64,000 bases of DNA from Pseudomonas sp. Irchel s3b2 (GCF_900187445.1 NZ_FYEB01000004.1:62001-126000); one strand, 5' to 3'. Positions 46,118 to 56,161 are shown, counted from the stretch's first letter. The notes: generated by a model from the letters alone, not told the origin. A program made the numbers and translations.

Positions 46118-46319
46118 ATAAGACATACCAGTTTGTTTAATGCACTGAAAAATAGTGGGAATTGCTGGTTTTTCTGTCCTTTTGGTCAAGGATTTGGAGG
46201 GATGAGCAGAAAGAGTAGTTTCAGGGCGAAGGGGGATCTGGCGGGGATATGCACCAAAATGGTGTCGATTGGCCTAACGGGGGCAAGCCCCCAATGCCAG
46301 TCAGCTAAGACACGGAACC

Positions 46320-46413
46320 CTGTAGGAGCGAGCTTGCTCGCGAAAGCGGTGTGTCAGGCGACATCAATATTGACTGCGCCTGCGTCTTCGCGAGCAAGCT
46401 CGCTCCTACAGGG
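46320..46413. repeat. REP inverted pair upstream of selD
   Basis: CTGTAGGAGCGAGCTTGCTC on the left and its reverse complement on the right, with GGCGACATCAATATTGACTG between. The same spacer motif (GGCGACATCAAT.TTGACTG) recurs in the REP pair at 62139-62228. The 470-bp gap between tsx and selD otherwise holds only the operator and promoters. Confidence 0.9.
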
Positions 46414-46502
46414 GGCGCTTAACTGACAGGCATTAGGGCAAGCCCTCTCGCCAAAGGGTTGCTGTAGAATCCTCGGCATTGACTTCACAAGGTGCACACC
46501 CG

Positions 46503-47537
46503 ATGAGCGAGCCGATTCGTCTGACCCAATACAGCCATGGCGCAGGCTGTGGCTGCAAGATTTCACCCCAGGTGCTGGAGGTGATTCTGGCCGGCAGCGG
46601 CGCGCAGAACCTGGACCCGAAACTCTGGGTCGGCAACGCCTCGCGCGATGACGCGGCGGTATATGCCATCGACGAAGAACGCGGCGTGGTCTCGACCACT
46701 GACTTTTTCATGCCGATCGTCGACGATCCGTTCGATTTCGGCCGCATCGCCGCCACCAACGCCATCAGTGACATTTACGCCATGGGCGGCGATCCGTTGA
46801 TGGCGATTGCAATTCTCGGCTGGCCGGTCAATGTGCTGGCGCCGGAGATTGCCCGGGAAGTGATTCGCGGCGGGCGTTCGGTCTGCGATGAAGCGGGAAT
46901 CCCGTTGGCCGGTGGCCATTCCATCGATGCACCAGAGCCGATCTTCGGCCTGGCCGTGACCGGGCTGGTGGAAAAGCGCCACATGAAGCGCAATGACACC
47001 GCCACTGCCGGTTGCTTGCTGTACCTCACCAAACCCTTGGGCATCGGTATCCTCACCACGGCCGAGAAGAAGGGCAAGTTGCGCAATGCCGACATTGGCC
47101 TGGCTCGTGACTGGATGTGCACCTTGAACAAACCCGGCAGCCGTTTCGGCAAACTCGACGGCGTGACCGCAATGACCGACGTCACCGGTTTTGGCCTGCT
47201 CGGGCACTTGGTGGAGATGGCCGACGGCAGCAACGTGACTGCCTGCATCGAATATGACCGAGTGCCGCTCCTGCCGGGTGTCGAGTATTACCTCGATCAG
47301 GGCTGCGTGCCGGGCGGCACGCTGCGCAATTTCGACAGTTACGCCAGCAAACTGGGGCGGCTTCAGGAAATGCACAAACGTGTGCTCTGCGATCCGCAGA
47401 CCAGCGGTGGCCTGCTGATTGCGGTCACGCCTGAGGGCAATGAACAGTTTTTGGTGGTGGCAGCCGAACTCGGCTTGACCCTTGAGCCGATCGGCGAACT
47501 GGTTGAGCGACAGACTAACGCGGTAGAGGTGTTTTGA
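46503..47537 (+). CDS. selD: Selenide, water dikinase (selenophosphate synthetase)
   Basis: This 344-residue enzyme makes selenophosphate from selenide and ATP. The active-site loop HGAGCGCK contains C16 and K19, equivalent to E. coli Cys17 and Lys20. Nucleotide/metal residues lie in [32 protein letters not shown] and the [18 protein letters not shown] segment, given in part. ATG 46503 is preferred over an in-frame start 24 nt earlier. Its stop overlaps the mnmH start (TGATG), so selenium goes at least to tRNA modification. Confidence 0.96.
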   Translation: MSEPIRLTQYSHGAGCGCKISPQVLEVILAGSGAQNLDPKLWVGNASRDDAAVYAIDEERGVVSTTDFFMPIVDDPFDFGRIAATNAISDIYAMGGDPLMAIAILGWPVNVLAPEIAREVIRGGRSVCDEAGIPLAGGHSIDAPEPIFGLAVTGLVEKRHMKRNDTATAGCLLYLTKPLGIGILTTAEKKGKLRNADIGLARDWMCTLNKPGSRFGKLDGVTAMTDVTGFGLLGHLVEMADGSNVTACIEYDRVPLLPGVEYYLDQGCVPGGTLRNFDSYASKLGRLQEMHKRVLCDPQTSGGLLIAVTPEGNEQFLVVAAELGLTLEPIGELVERQTNAVEVF

Positions 47538-48640
47538 TGTCCATCGACTTCACCGATTACCGCGACATCTTTCTCAACGACCGGCCGATGATGGATACTC
47601 GCGCGCCGGTCGAATTCCTCAAGGGCTCATTCCCCGGCGTGGTCAATCTGCCGCTGATGAATGATCTCGAGCGGCAACGGATCGGCACTTGCTACAAGCA
47701 GCAAGGTCAGCAAGCGGCCATCACCCTGGGACATCAATTGGTGTCTGGCGAGATCAAGGCTGAGCGCATCCAGGCCTGGGCCGATTTTGCCCGGGCTCAT
47801 CCGGATGGGTATTTGTATTGTTTTCGTGGCGGGCTGCGTTCGCAGATCGTTCAGCAGTGGCTCAAGGACGAAGCCGGTATTGACTATCCGCGAGTCGGCG
47901 GCGGCTACAAGGCCATGCGCACCTTCCTGCTCGATACGCTCGATCAAGCCATTACCCAATGTGATTTCGTCTTGCTGGGCGGCATGACCGGCATCGGCAA
48001 GACCGAGGTGCTCACGCAATTGAGCAACGGGCTGGACCTGGAAGGGCATGCCCATCATCGCGGCTCCAGCTTCGGCAAACGCGCCACCGGCCAACCCTCC
48101 AACATCGACTTTGAAAACTGCCTGGCGGTGGACGTGTTGAAAAAGCGCGCCCGTGGTATCGAACAGTTCGTGCTGGAAGACGAGAGCCGCGCGATCGGCA
48201 GTTGCGCCTTGCCGCTGCAGCTATATCAGGGCATGCAGCAGTTTCCGATGGTTTGGCTGGAAGATAGCCTGGAAGGGCGGGTCGAGCGCATTTTGCGCGA
48301 TTACGTGGTGGACTTGTGCGCCGAGTTCATCGAAGTGCATGGCGATGAAGGCTTCGCGCTGTTTTCCGAGCGGATGCTGGCGAGCCTGAACAATGTCCAG
48401 AAACGTCTGGGTGGCGAACGCCATCGGCGGATGTTGACCTTGATGGAAGACGCACTGGCAGAACAGGCGAACAGCGGTGCGGTGGATTTGCATCGGGGCT
48501 GGATCGAAGGGTTGCTGCGTGAGTATTACGACCCGATGTATGCGTTTCAGCGGGAGAAGAAGGGGGCGCGAATCGAGTTTGTCGGGGAGCGGGGTGCGGT
48601 GCTTGAGTACCTGCGAGCGCGAGGTAATCAGCGGGGTTAG
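47537..48640 (+). CDS. mnmH: tRNA 2-selenouridine synthase
   Basis: This 367-residue SelU/MnmH protein replaces sulfur by selenium, via a geranylated intermediate, at the wobble uridine of some tRNAs. The N-terminal rhodanese domain has its active-site C95 in [12 protein letters not shown]-loop [10 protein letters not shown] begins the C-terminal domain near residue 148, and HHRGSSFGK follows. Overlap with selD indicates coupled expression; no selA or selB is seen here. It is followed by a perfect 28-bp inverted repeat. Confidence 0.95.
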   Translation: MSIDFTDYRDIFLNDRPMMDTRAPVEFLKGSFPGVVNLPLMNDLERQRIGTCYKQQGQQAAITLGHQLVSGEIKAERIQAWADFARAHPDGYLYCFRGGLRSQIVQQWLKDEAGIDYPRVGGGYKAMRTFLLDTLDQAITQCDFVLLGGMTGIGKTEVLTQLSNGLDLEGHAHHRGSSFGKRATGQPSNIDFENCLAVDVLKKRARGIEQFVLEDESRAIGSCALPLQLYQGMQQFPMVWLEDSLEGRVERILRDYVVDLCAEFIEVHGDEGFALFSERMLASLNNVQKRLGGERHRRMLTLMEDALAEQANSGAVDLHRGWIEGLLREYYDPMYAFQREKKGARIEFVGERGAVLEYLRARGNQRG

Positions 48641-48652
48641 GTGGGGGGTACT

Positions 48653-48710
48653 GGCCTCTTCGCGGGCAAGCCTCGCTCCTACAGGAGCGAGGCTTGCCCG
48701 CGAAGAGGCC
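48653..48710. repeat. Perfect 28-bp REP palindrome after mnmH
   Basis: Bases 48653-48680 are the exact reverse complement of 48683-48710, separated only by AC. Key sequence in each arm is GCGGGCAAGCCTCGCTCCT. It lies between convergent genes and can act as a bidirectional terminator. Confidence 0.93.
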
Positions 48711-48731
48711 CTGACAGGCGCGCCCGACTGC

Positions 48732-49418
48732 TTACGTCGGACAGGTCTCCTGACCGTTATCCAGCCCTTGTTTGTAGCTGCGGCTCTGCAGGCTGGCCTT
48801 GCCGTTGTGCCAGGTCAGCGTGAGCACGTACAGCGAGTCGTAGTCGCTGGATGCCCAGTCATCGGTGATGTTCTGTTTCTTGCCGACGGCTTCCCCGGCG
48901 ACTTTATTGATCAGTTCGGGCAGGTAGCCGTGGGACCAGGCCGTATAAATGACCGAGTTGTGATACTTGTCGTGGAGCAGCTCATCCGCCAGGTCACTGG
49001 TGTCGTTGGCCGAGAATTCGATGTTCACCGGCAAGCCGAGCTTGATTGCGCTGGGGCTGATGGTCATCAGGGGGCGGATGTAACTGTAGGAATTATCAAA
49101 TTCGCCTTCCTCGACATTGCGCGTCGGATTGGCAGCAAACACGTAGTTGGCCTTGCCGAATTTTTCCGGCAACAAGGTGGCCAGGTCGATGGCGCGGTTC
49201 AGCCCCTGACAATTGAGCTGACCCAGGCCACCGACGGGTTTTTCTGCGTGGCGTAAAAACACCAGCGTCTGGGTTCCGTCCGCCGGTTGGGCACGGCTTT
49301 CGCTGGACTCCAACGAAAAAAACACGGCGCAGGCCGCCAACAAGGCAGGCAGTAAGACATAGGCGCGATGTTTGAAGCGTTGGGCGAATTTCAGTGGATT
49401 CATCATCGAATAGGTCAT
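48732..49418 (-). CDS. Exported histidine phosphatase family protein
   Basis: This 228-residue protein has an N-terminal hydrophobic signal or anchor (VLLPALLAACAVFFSL). The phosphoglycerate-mutase-like motif is LVFLRHAEKP (Arg-His catalytic pair), with a late TAWSHGYLPEL His. The family hydrolyses phosphate esters or phosphohistidine; the substrate is unknown. Starts at 49406 and 49403 are possible alternatives. The 280 bp upstream have no recognisable gene. Confidence 0.82.
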   Translation of the reverse strand: MTYSMMNPLKFAQRFKHRAYVLLPALLAACAVFFSLESSESRAQPADGTQTLVFLRHAEKPVGGLGQLNCQGLNRAIDLATLLPEKFGKANYVFAANPTRNVEEGEFDNSYSYIRPLMTISPSAIKLGLPVNIEFSANDTSDLADELLHDKYHNSVIYTAWSHGYLPELINKVAGEAVGKKQNITDDWASSDYDSLYVLTLTWHNGKASLQSRSYKQGLDNGQETCPT

Positions 49419-49700
49419 CTTCAGCGCATTCGGTTAAGGCTGACAAACCTTGACACCGTGAGCTTATGGCTACGGGTGTTTTCCATGTCGTTGACTCGCT
49501 CCATTTCCTATAGGGCAATGCTCAGAGTCCTCTGAAGCCCTTTGGTTCGATCCGAGCGAAGTGCCTGGCACTTTAGCGGCAACCTTGAACGGATTGGAAG
49601 AAAGGTTATCGACAGGATGTTGCGGATTTATGGACGCGGTACACATATGCGCCCCGTCCCCATTATGATCTTCACTTCGATTTTCTCGTGGATGCCCCTT

Positions 49701-50408
49701 ATGACCGATTTGTCTGCATTCCCCATCACTCAAAAATGGCCGGCCCAATACCCGGAGTGGATCCAGCTCTATTCCTTGCCAACACCCAATGGCGTCAAGG
49801 TTTCGATCATGCTCGAAGAGATCGGGATGCCCTACGAGCCGCATCGTGTGGGCTTCGACACCAACGATCAGTTGTCCCCCGAATTTCTGTCGCTGAACCC
49901 CAACAACAAGATTCCGGCGATCCTCGACCCTCACGGTCCGGGAGATCAGCCGTTGGCACTGTTCGAGTCAGGGGCGATTCTGATTTACCTTGCCGACAAG
50001 AGCGGGCAGCTGTTGGCGCAGGAATCGGCGGCGCGTTACGAGACCATTCAATGGCTGATGTTTCAGATGGGCGGTATCGGGCCGATGTTCGGCCAGCTCG
50101 GTTTCTTCAACAAATTCGCTGGCAAGGACTACGAAGACAAGCGTCCCCGTGATCGCTACGTCGACGAAAGCAAGCGCTTGCTCAAGGTTCTTGATGGCCG
50201 TCTGCAAGGGCGCGACTGGATCATGGGCGAGCGCTACACCATCGCCGACATCGCGACCTTTCCGTGGGTGCGCAACCTGATCGGCTTCTATGAGGCCGGT
50301 GACCTGGTGGGTATCCAGAATTTCCCCAATGTCACCCGCGTGCTGGAACGTTTTCTGGCGAGGCCGGCGGTGATTCGCGGGCTGGAAATTCCCAAACAAC
50401 CCCTTTGA
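49701..50408 (+). CDS. Glutathione S-transferase (Nu-class, YfcG/YghU-like)
   Basis: This 235-residue GST has an N-terminal thioredoxin-like domain (IQLYSLPTPNGVKVSIMLEE, LNPNNKIPAILDP, LFESGAILIYLADKS) and an all-helical C-terminal domain (YTIADIATFPWV). The TPNGVK segment is typical of Nu-class disulfide-bond oxidoreductases such as YfcG and YghU. The frame is open from 49542, but ATG 49701 (MTDLSAFPITQKWP) is the family-like start. Confidence 0.88.
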   Translation: MTDLSAFPITQKWPAQYPEWIQLYSLPTPNGVKVSIMLEEIGMPYEPHRVGFDTNDQLSPEFLSLNPNNKIPAILDPHGPGDQPLALFESGAILIYLADKSGQLLAQESAARYETIQWLMFQMGGIGPMFGQLGFFNKFAGKDYEDKRPRDRYVDESKRLLKVLDGRLQGRDWIMGERYTIADIATFPWVRNLIGFYEAGDLVGIQNFPNVTRVLERFLARPAVIRGLEIPKQPL

Positions 50409-50444
50409 ATCCGTCATCACCAATGAGATGTCACTGACATACCG

Positions 50445-50489
50445 CTATCGCGGGCAAGTCGGATCGCCGCACCGCCGCTCCCACGGGGT
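50445..50489. repeat. Solitary REP-like palindrome before hemB
   Basis: CGCGGGCAAGTCGGATCGCC followed by GCACCGCCGCTCCCAC resembles a chimeric or decayed REP; the same GGATCGCCGCACCGC-type core appears inverted at 55359-55374. Confidence 0.5.
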
Positions 50490-50626
50490 TCTGTGCGGGT
50501 TGCGGCCGATTGTTGCCGCTGCGGTAACGCAGTCTTGAGCGATCGAGATTTGTGCCCCGCGCCTTGCAGCGCATAAGCTTCGCCCCCTACGACTTTTGTC
50601 TCATTCACCGTTTTTCAGGAAGACCC

Positions 50627-51601
50627 ATGCCCAGTCAGTTCCCCGAAGCACGTCCACGCCGTCTGCGCCGCAATGCGAGCCTGCGCAGCCTGTTCCAGGA
50701 AACCGAGTTCAGCTTGAACGACCTGGTGCTGCCGATTTTCGTCGAGGAAGAAATCGACGATTTCGTGCCGATCAAGAGCATGCCCGGGGTGATGCGCATT
50801 CCCGAGTCGAAATTGGCCGGCGAGATCGAGCGTTACGCTCGGGCCGGGATCAGATCGGTGATGACGTTTGGCGTGTCCCATCATCTGGACAGCAGCGGCA
50901 GCGATACCTGGAGCGACAACGGCCTGGTGTCACGCATGTCGCGTATCGCCAAAGACGCCGTGCCGGAAATGATCGTGATGTCCGACACCTGTTTCTGCGA
51001 GTACACCGACCACGGCCATTGCGGCGTGCTGCACCACCACGAAGTCGACAACGACCAGACCCTGATCAACCTCGGCAAACAAGCCGTGGCGGCCGCTCGG
51101 GCCGGCGCTGATGTGATCGCACCGTCGGCGGCCATGGACGGGCAGGTCCAGGCCATTCGCCGGGCGCTCGATGAAGCGGGTTTCAGCCAGACCGCGATCA
51201 TGGCCTATTCGACCAAATTCGCTTCGGCGCTTTATGGTCCGTTTCGCGAGGCCGGCGGCAGTGCGCTGAAGGGCGACCGCAAAAGCTATCAGATGAACCC
51301 GATGAACCGCCGCGAAGCGGTGCGTGAGTCGCTGATGGATGAGCAGGAAGGCGCCGACGCGCTGATGGTCAAACCGGCCGGTGCGTACCTGGACATCATC
51401 CGCGACATCCGCGAAGCCTCGCGTCTGCCACTGTCGGCGTATCAGGTGAGTGGCGAGTACGCGATGATCAAATTCGCCGCCCAAGCCGGGGCAATCGATG
51501 AAGACCGAGTGGTGCGTGAGAGCCTGGGGGCGATCAAACGGGCCGGGGCGGATTTGATCTTCACCTACTTCGCGATGGACCTGGCCCTGGCCGGGATCTA
51601 A
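50627..51601 (+). CDS. hemB: Delta-aminolevulinic acid dehydratase, Zn-dependent type
   Basis: This 324-residue porphobilinogen synthase condenses two 5-aminolevulinate molecules in haem synthesis. It carries the zinc cysteines C122, C124 and C132 ([13 protein letters not shown]) and the Schiff-base lysines in YSTKFAS and [10 protein letters not shown]. It therefore belongs to the E. coli-like Zn enzyme. The well-studied P. aeruginosa HemB is the Mg type with Asp/Ala in place of these Cys. This copy may be a second hemB. ATG 50627 has GGAAG upstream. No other haem genes are adjacent. Confidence 0.94.
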   Translation: MPSQFPEARPRRLRRNASLRSLFQETEFSLNDLVLPIFVEEEIDDFVPIKSMPGVMRIPESKLAGEIERYARAGIRSVMTFGVSHHLDSSGSDTWSDNGLVSRMSRIAKDAVPEMIVMSDTCFCEYTDHGHCGVLHHHEVDNDQTLINLGKQAVAAARAGADVIAPSAAMDGQVQAIRRALDEAGFSQTAIMAYSTKFASALYGPFREAGGSALKGDRKSYQMNPMNRREAVRESLMDEQEGADALMVKPAGAYLDIIRDIREASRLPLSAYQVSGEYAMIKFAAQAGAIDEDRVVRESLGAIKRAGADLIFTYFAMDLALAGI

Positions 51602-51612
51602 CTGTTTTGAAA

Positions 51613-51695
51613 GATCGTTCCCATGCTCCGCGTGGGAACGCCTCCTGTGACGCTCTGCGTCACGCTTGATTCCCACGCAGAGCGTGGGAACAATC
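51613..51695. repeat. CGTTCCCACGC-type nested palindromic repeat
   Basis: GATCGTTCCCATGCTCCGCG and GCAGAGCGTGGGAACAATC flank an inner GTGACGCTCTGCGTCAC palindrome, the same element as at 39245-39330. It fills the gap between convergent hemB and the monooxygenase gene. Confidence 0.85.
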
Positions 51696-51714
51696 AGCCT
51701 CGTTAATCTTGGGT

Positions 51715-53244
51715 TCAGCTGAAGAAAGGCCGAATCCCACGGTCCCGGAAATACCGCTCGATCACCTTCGGATCGGCGCTGTACTCGGCAATCGCGACAT
51801 AGGTATCCGGCCGCAGCAGGTAAAACCCGTTGCGCGCCAGCCCTGCTGTTTCAAATACAGGCCGCCAGTCGAACACCTGCAACGACAGATGATGCTCGGT
51901 GCACCAGGCGATCATCTCGTCGCTGGTGTCGCCATACACATGCACCTGCCAGGTCAGGTTTTTCAGTGACTCGAAATTGTCCCCTTCACCATCGTGGGCC
52001 CAGGGCAGGCGATCACCGCCGTGAACGTCGCCGGCGACCCCCTCGCTCAATGGCATGCCGCGATAGTTGAGGGTGGTCTGCGACACCGTGCGAAACATGA
52101 ATTCCCGAACCGCCTCCAGCGATGTCATTTTCGGGATCAGAAATGGCGCCACGCGCATGCGCAGCAAGTCGGCCACTCGTCCTTCGGCGGTGACGAAATT
52201 GAAGACCCGGTCGGTTGTCGCCACCAATCGTCGGGCAAAAGCGATGCGTTCGGTTTCATAGCTGTCGAGCAGTTTGCTCGTGGCGCCACCGCGGAGCACC
52301 GCGGCGAGTTTCCAGGCCAGATTGATCGCGTCGCCAATCCCTGTGTTCATGCCCTGGCCCCCCGCCGGGCTGTGGACATGGGCGGCGTCACCCAACAGAA
52401 ACGCGCGCCCCGTGCGAAAGTGATCCGCTACCCGGTGATGCACACGGTACGTCGAGAACCAGTTCACCTGATCGATCTGCACCTTTAAATGCTCGATGGC
52501 CCGGCTGCTGACGTCTGCAAACTGAAGGGTTTCGGCACGCTCGGCGCGTTCGTCGCGAACGGTGCCGATCAGTCGGGCGCGACCTTCACCGGCCAAGGGG
52601 AATACGGCGAGGAAGTCGGCTTCATCAAGGTCCACATGTAATTCACCGTTGAACGTCGGGCCGCGAGCCTGCACATCCGCCACGTAGAAAATCTGCTGGT
52701 AGGTACCACCCGGAAAACCAGTGTCCAGGGTTTTGCGCACAATCGAGCGGGCGCCATCGCAGCCGGCGAGGTAACAGGCCTGGCAGGTTTCCTGCTGGCC
52801 ATCGGGCAAGCGCAGCCGGGTGGTGATGCCATCACCGGTTTCTTCAAAATTTTCCAGTTCGGTATTGCGCTCCACCGTAATACCGAAGGCCTTCAGGCGT
52901 TCGATCAGCAGGCGTTCGTGCTCGTCTTGCGGATACATTTCCAGAAACGCGTAGGGCGTCAGACCTTCGCCAATGGTGCTCAGCGGCAGGCGTGCAACGG
53001 GTTCGCCCTTGACCCAGAAATTCGCCGCGGCCACTTTATGGCCGTTTTGCACAACGGTGTCGCTGAGGTCGAGCTGGCGATACAGTTCAAGCGTTCGCGC
53101 CTGTACTGCCAGCGCGCGTGAAGTAGTGCCAGGTTCCGACGTCTTGTCGATAATGCGCACCCGAATTCCCAGTTTGCTCAGCCACAGCGCCAGTACCAAT
53201 CCGGTCGGGCCGGCGCCGATGATCAGCACATCGCTACGGTTCAT
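51715..53244 (-). CDS. FAD-dependent aromatic monooxygenase (PheA/TfdB family)
   Basis: This 509-residue flavoprotein hydroxylase has the FAD dinucleotide motif DVLIIGAGPTGLVLALWL at the N-terminus and the DG fingerprint AGCDGARSIVRK. The GD motif GRAFLLGDAAHVHSPAGGQGMNTG, shown here in part, sits near residue 285. A thioredoxin-like C-terminal tail is present. It probably uses NAD(P)H to hydroxylate a phenolic or quinone-like compound. No pathway genes adjoin it, so the substrate is unknown. It stands alone with its own promoter region shared with the divergent DUF1615 gene. Confidence 0.88.
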   Translation of the reverse strand: MNRSDVLIIGAGPTGLVLALWLSKLGIRVRIIDKTSEPGTTSRALAVQARTLELYRQLDLSDTVVQNGHKVAAANFWVKGEPVARLPLSTIGEGLTPYAFLEMYPQDEHERLLIERLKAFGITVERNTELENFEETGDGITTRLRLPDGQQETCQACYLAGCDGARSIVRKTLDTGFPGGTYQQIFYVADVQARGPTFNGELHVDLDEADFLAVFPLAGEGRARLIGTVRDERAERAETLQFADVSSRAIEHLKVQIDQVNWFSTYRVHHRVADHFRTGRAFLLGDAAHVHSPAGGQGMNTGIGDAINLAWKLAAVLRGGATSKLLDSYETERIAFARRLVATTDRVFNFVTAEGRVADLLRMRVAPFLIPKMTSLEAVREFMFRTVSQTTLNYRGMPLSEGVAGDVHGGDRLPWAHDGEGDNFESLKNLTWQVHVYGDTSDEMIAWCTEHHLSLQVFDWRPVFETAGLARNGFYLLRPDTYVAIAEYSADPKVIERYFRDRGIRPFFS

Positions 53245-53432
53245 GAGCTGTCCTCCTCGGTGTGTGGATCAAGTATGGTTCAGCCCGGATGCACCGGCCG
53301 GCCGGCTGCCTAACGGAATGCCGCTACAGCGTGCTCCGGGTCAGGGGAACAGTCCCCCACCGTCACAGTCATAGCCTGCGCCATGCATTGATCGTATGGT
53401 TAACCCGGCCCAACGGACTTTGATGGAGCACC

Positions 53433-54527
53433 ATGCAAGCCAATCGATTGATCATGAGCGTCGCGGCACTGTTGGTGCTGGCCGGTTGCGGTTCCCAGCG
53501 CACTCAAGAACCGCCGGCCCGCAAGCCTGCCGAGGTCAAGGCAGAGATCATGCGTCTGCTGCCGGCCAAAACAGTCGACCGCCAGGGCTGGGCCACGGAC
53601 ATCTACGCTGCGTTTGCCGCGCAAAAAATTTCACCGACCACGCAAAACCTGTGTTCGGTACTGGCGGTCACCGAGCAGGAATCGACGTTTCAGGCTGATC
53701 CGCCGGTACCAGGCCTGGGCAAGATCGCCCGGGACGAGATCGACCGCCGCGCCGGCAAGGCCCACATCCCCGGCCTGCTGGTGAGCGGTGCCTTGCAGGT
53801 AAATTCACCCAATGGCAAAAGTTACAGCGACCGGCTGAATGCCGCGCGCAGCGAAAAAGAACTCAGCGCGATTTTCGATGATTTCATCGGCATGGTGCCC
53901 ATGGGCCGGACACTGTTCGATGGTTTCAACCCGGTGCACACCGGCGGGCCGATGCAGGTCAGCATCGATTTTGCCGAGCAGCAGGCGCGGGATTATCCCT
54001 ACCCGGTGGACCGCTCGATTCGCCGCGAAGTGTTCACGCGTCGCGGTGGTCTGTATTTTGGCATTGCCCACTTGCTCGGCTATCCGGTGAGCTACAAGCA
54101 GCCGCTGTATCGCTTCGCCGATTTCAACGCCGGTTGGTACGCCAGCCGCAATGCGGCATTTCAAAATGCGGTAAGTCGGGCGACGGGCATTCCGCTGGCG
54201 CTGGATGGCGATCTGGTGCGCTACGGCTCGATCATGCCTGGCACTACGGAATTGGCGGTGCGTACGCTCGGCAAGCAATTGGACATGCGCAACCTGACCA
54301 TTCGGGATCAATTGGAGCAGGGTAACAGTCTCGAATTCGAGGACACCAAGCTGTATCGGCGCGTGTTCGCCTTGGCCGAGCAGGCTGAAGGCCGACCATT
54401 ACCCCGTGCGGTGTTGCCGGGAATCCTGCTACAAAGCCCGAAAATCACCCGAAAACTCACCACGGCGTGGTTCGCCAAGCGGGTCGATGAGCGTTATCAG
54501 CGCTGTATGAAGCGCGCGGGGATGTGA
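53433..54527 (+). CDS. DUF1615 lipoprotein
   Basis: This 364-residue predicted lipoprotein has a signal peptide with lipobox VLAGC (acylated C19). The rest matches the DUF1615 family, conserved in proteobacteria and without known function (CSVLAVTEQESTFQADPPVPGLG, in part). The TEQES pattern around a Glu recalls lysozyme-like/lytic transglycosylase active-site surroundings, but this is only suggestive. Divergent from the monooxygenase gene. Confidence 0.87.
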   Translation: MQANRLIMSVAALLVLAGCGSQRTQEPPARKPAEVKAEIMRLLPAKTVDRQGWATDIYAAFAAQKISPTTQNLCSVLAVTEQESTFQADPPVPGLGKIARDEIDRRAGKAHIPGLLVSGALQVNSPNGKSYSDRLNAARSEKELSAIFDDFIGMVPMGRTLFDGFNPVHTGGPMQVSIDFAEQQARDYPYPVDRSIRREVFTRRGGLYFGIAHLLGYPVSYKQPLYRFADFNAGWYASRNAAFQNAVSRATGIPLALDGDLVRYGSIMPGTTELAVRTLGKQLDMRNLTIRDQLEQGNSLEFEDTKLYRRVFALAEQAEGRPLPRAVLPGILLQSPKITRKLTTAWFAKRVDERYQRCMKRAGM

Positions 54528-54544
54528 ACGAGCCAGAAAATGTT

Positions 54545-54630
54545 GTGGGAGCGAGCCGGCTCCGGGCGGCGTTCCGACGATGACGGCGGTATATTCAGCA
54601 TCAATATTGGCTGACCCGCCGCTCCCACAG
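54545..54630. repeat. REP-like pair (GTGGGAGCGAGCCGGCTCC)
   Basis: GTGGGAGCGAGCCGGCTCC and GCCGCTCCCAC form an imperfect inverted pair; the intervening segment contains CAGCATCAATATTGGCTG, similar to other REP spacers here. Confidence 0.7.
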
Positions 54631-54710
54631 GGGCGACGGGCGCTGATGAGACAACCGAACGCAATCTTCAGCAGCTGCTACAAAGAGAGAGTCGCAGAGG
54701 AGATTTAGTC

Positions 54711-55331
54711 ATGTACCAGCTTTACGGACATCAGAACTCGGGTGCGGCTGCCATCGAAGCCGCGTTGGAGTTGTGCGAGGTTCCTTATCGCTTCATCGAT
54801 GTTTCATCGTCCCCGGAGGCGGTTCAGGCGTTGGAGAAGCTCAATCCGCTCAAGCAGATTCCCACTCTGCAACTGCCCGATGGCGGCGTACTCACCGAGA
54901 GTGCGGCCATCCTGATCCATCTGGGTCTCACGTTCCCGAAGTCGAACCTGCTGCCGGAGAACCCGCTCAAGCGTGATCAGGTGATTCGTGGCCTGGTGTA
55001 CATCGTCAGCAATTGCTATGCCGCCATCGGCATTATCGATTATCCCGAGCGCTGGCTGGCCGAGGCGGACGAATCATCCAGGGAAAACCTCATGGCCGGT
55101 GCCCGTCAGCGCCTGCACTGGAGTTGGGAGGTGTTTGCCGATCAGTTCGCCGGCAAGTTGTACCTGGGCGAGGGAACACCGGGCGCGCTGGATATTCTGG
55201 CGGCGGTGGTGACGCGCTGGGCGGGTACCCGGGAGCACTTGCGCACCGCGCGGCCGGGGTTCTCTGCCTGGCTCGAACGCTTCGACCGGCACCCGGCATT
55301 GGCGCCGGTTTTCGCGCGGCATTGGCCATAG
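54711..55331 (+). CDS. Glutathione S-transferase family protein
   Basis: This 206-residue GST has a thioredoxin-like N-terminus (MYQLYGHQNSGAAAIEAALE, LNPLKQIPTLQLPDGGVLTESAAILIHL, in part) and a helical C-terminal domain ending with RPGFSAWLERFDRHP. The catalytic residue could be Ser10. ATG 54711 follows AGGAG. Unrelated in position to the other GST in this window and of a different class. Confidence 0.87.
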   Translation: MYQLYGHQNSGAAAIEAALELCEVPYRFIDVSSSPEAVQALEKLNPLKQIPTLQLPDGGVLTESAAILIHLGLTFPKSNLLPENPLKRDQVIRGLVYIVSNCYAAIGIIDYPERWLAEADESSRENLMAGARQRLHWSWEVFADQFAGKLYLGEGTPGALDILAAVVTRWAGTREHLRTARPGFSAWLERFDRHPALAPVFARHWP

Positions 55332-55349
55332 GAACACCGCCAGTCCAAT

Positions 55350-55453
55350 GTAGGAGCGAGCGGTGCGGCGATCCGACTTGCCCGCGAAGAACGATGACAC
55401 GGTTCATCAGTTCCACCGCATAACAGCTTTCGCGGGCAAGCCTCGCTCCTACA
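55350..55453. repeat. REP pair with inserted GCACCGC core
   Basis: GTAGGAGCGAGCGGTGCGGCGATCCGACTTGCCCGCGAAGAA, in part, on the left pairs with TTTCGCGGGCAAGCCTCGCT and CCTAC on the right. The left half has an extra GGTGCGGCGATCCGA segment relative to other copies. Confidence 0.8.
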
Positions 55454-55485
55454 GGAGATTTTCGCTGCATCGGGATTGCCGCGTT

Positions 55486-55926
55486 TTATTCGCCGCGAAT
55501 GTACTGCTCCAACTGACGAATCAGTTCAGCCTGTTCGGCAATGGCTTCCTTGACCAGGTCGCCGATGGACAGCAATCCTATCAACTCGCCGTTTTCCACC
55601 ACTGGCAAGTGCCGCAGGCGTTTTTCGGACATGATGCCCATGCAGGTTTCGACGGTTTGGTGGGTGTCTACGGTAATCACCGGCGCCACCATGATGTCGC
55701 TGACCGGGGTGCCGACGGAGGAGCGCCCCTTGAGCACCAGTTTGCGCGCATAGTCACGCTCGCTGATGATGCCGACAACCTTTCCCTCTTTCAGCACCGG
55801 TAACGCGCCGACGTTTTTTGAAGCCATCACCATCAGTGCTTCCAGCACCATCTGATGAGGCGCAATGGTGTGGACTTCCTGATTCTGTTGGGCCTTTAAC
55901 TTGAGCAGTTGGGCGACGGTTTTCAT
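55486..55926 (-). CDS. CBS-domain protein
   Basis: This 146-residue protein consists of a tandem CBS pair (about 15-70 and 78-135: MASKNVGALPVLKEGKVVGIISERDYARK; MSEKRLRHLPVVENGELIGLLSIGDLVKE, each in part). Such stand-alone CBS modules bind adenine nucleotides and may sense energy state. ATG 55926 (MKTVAQLLK) is preferred over a longer frame from 56013. Confidence 0.9.
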   Translation of the reverse strand: MKTVAQLLKLKAQQNQEVHTIAPHQMVLEALMVMASKNVGALPVLKEGKVVGIISERDYARKLVLKGRSSVGTPVSDIMVAPVITVDTHQTVETCMGIMSEKRLRHLPVVENGELIGLLSIGDLVKEAIAEQAELIRQLEQYIRGE

Positions 55927-56096
55927 GACGGATTCTCGGGTGTTGTCGTTGTTCTTGAAGAATCGTAGAGACGCGCTCACAGAGCAAGGCAGAAAGCGGC
56001 ACATATCGCGCAAAAAGCGTCATTCAGCGATTTTTCTTTGATTTTGTGGCGAGGGAGCTTGCCCCAATACCAGTCAGTTAAACGCAAAACGGACAC

Positions 56097-56161
56097 GTAG
56101 GAGCCAGGCTTACCGGCGAAAGCGCTCTTAAGGACGCTTCGCCGGCAAGCCTGGCTCCTAC
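56097..56161. repeat. REP inverted pair (GTAGGAGCCAGGCTTACCGGC)
   Basis: CGTAGGAGCCAGGCTTACCG and CGCCGGCAAGCCTGGCTCCTACG form a near-perfect long hairpin upstream of polB, of the CCAGGCTTGCCGGC subtype also seen at 13875-14030. Confidence 0.9.
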
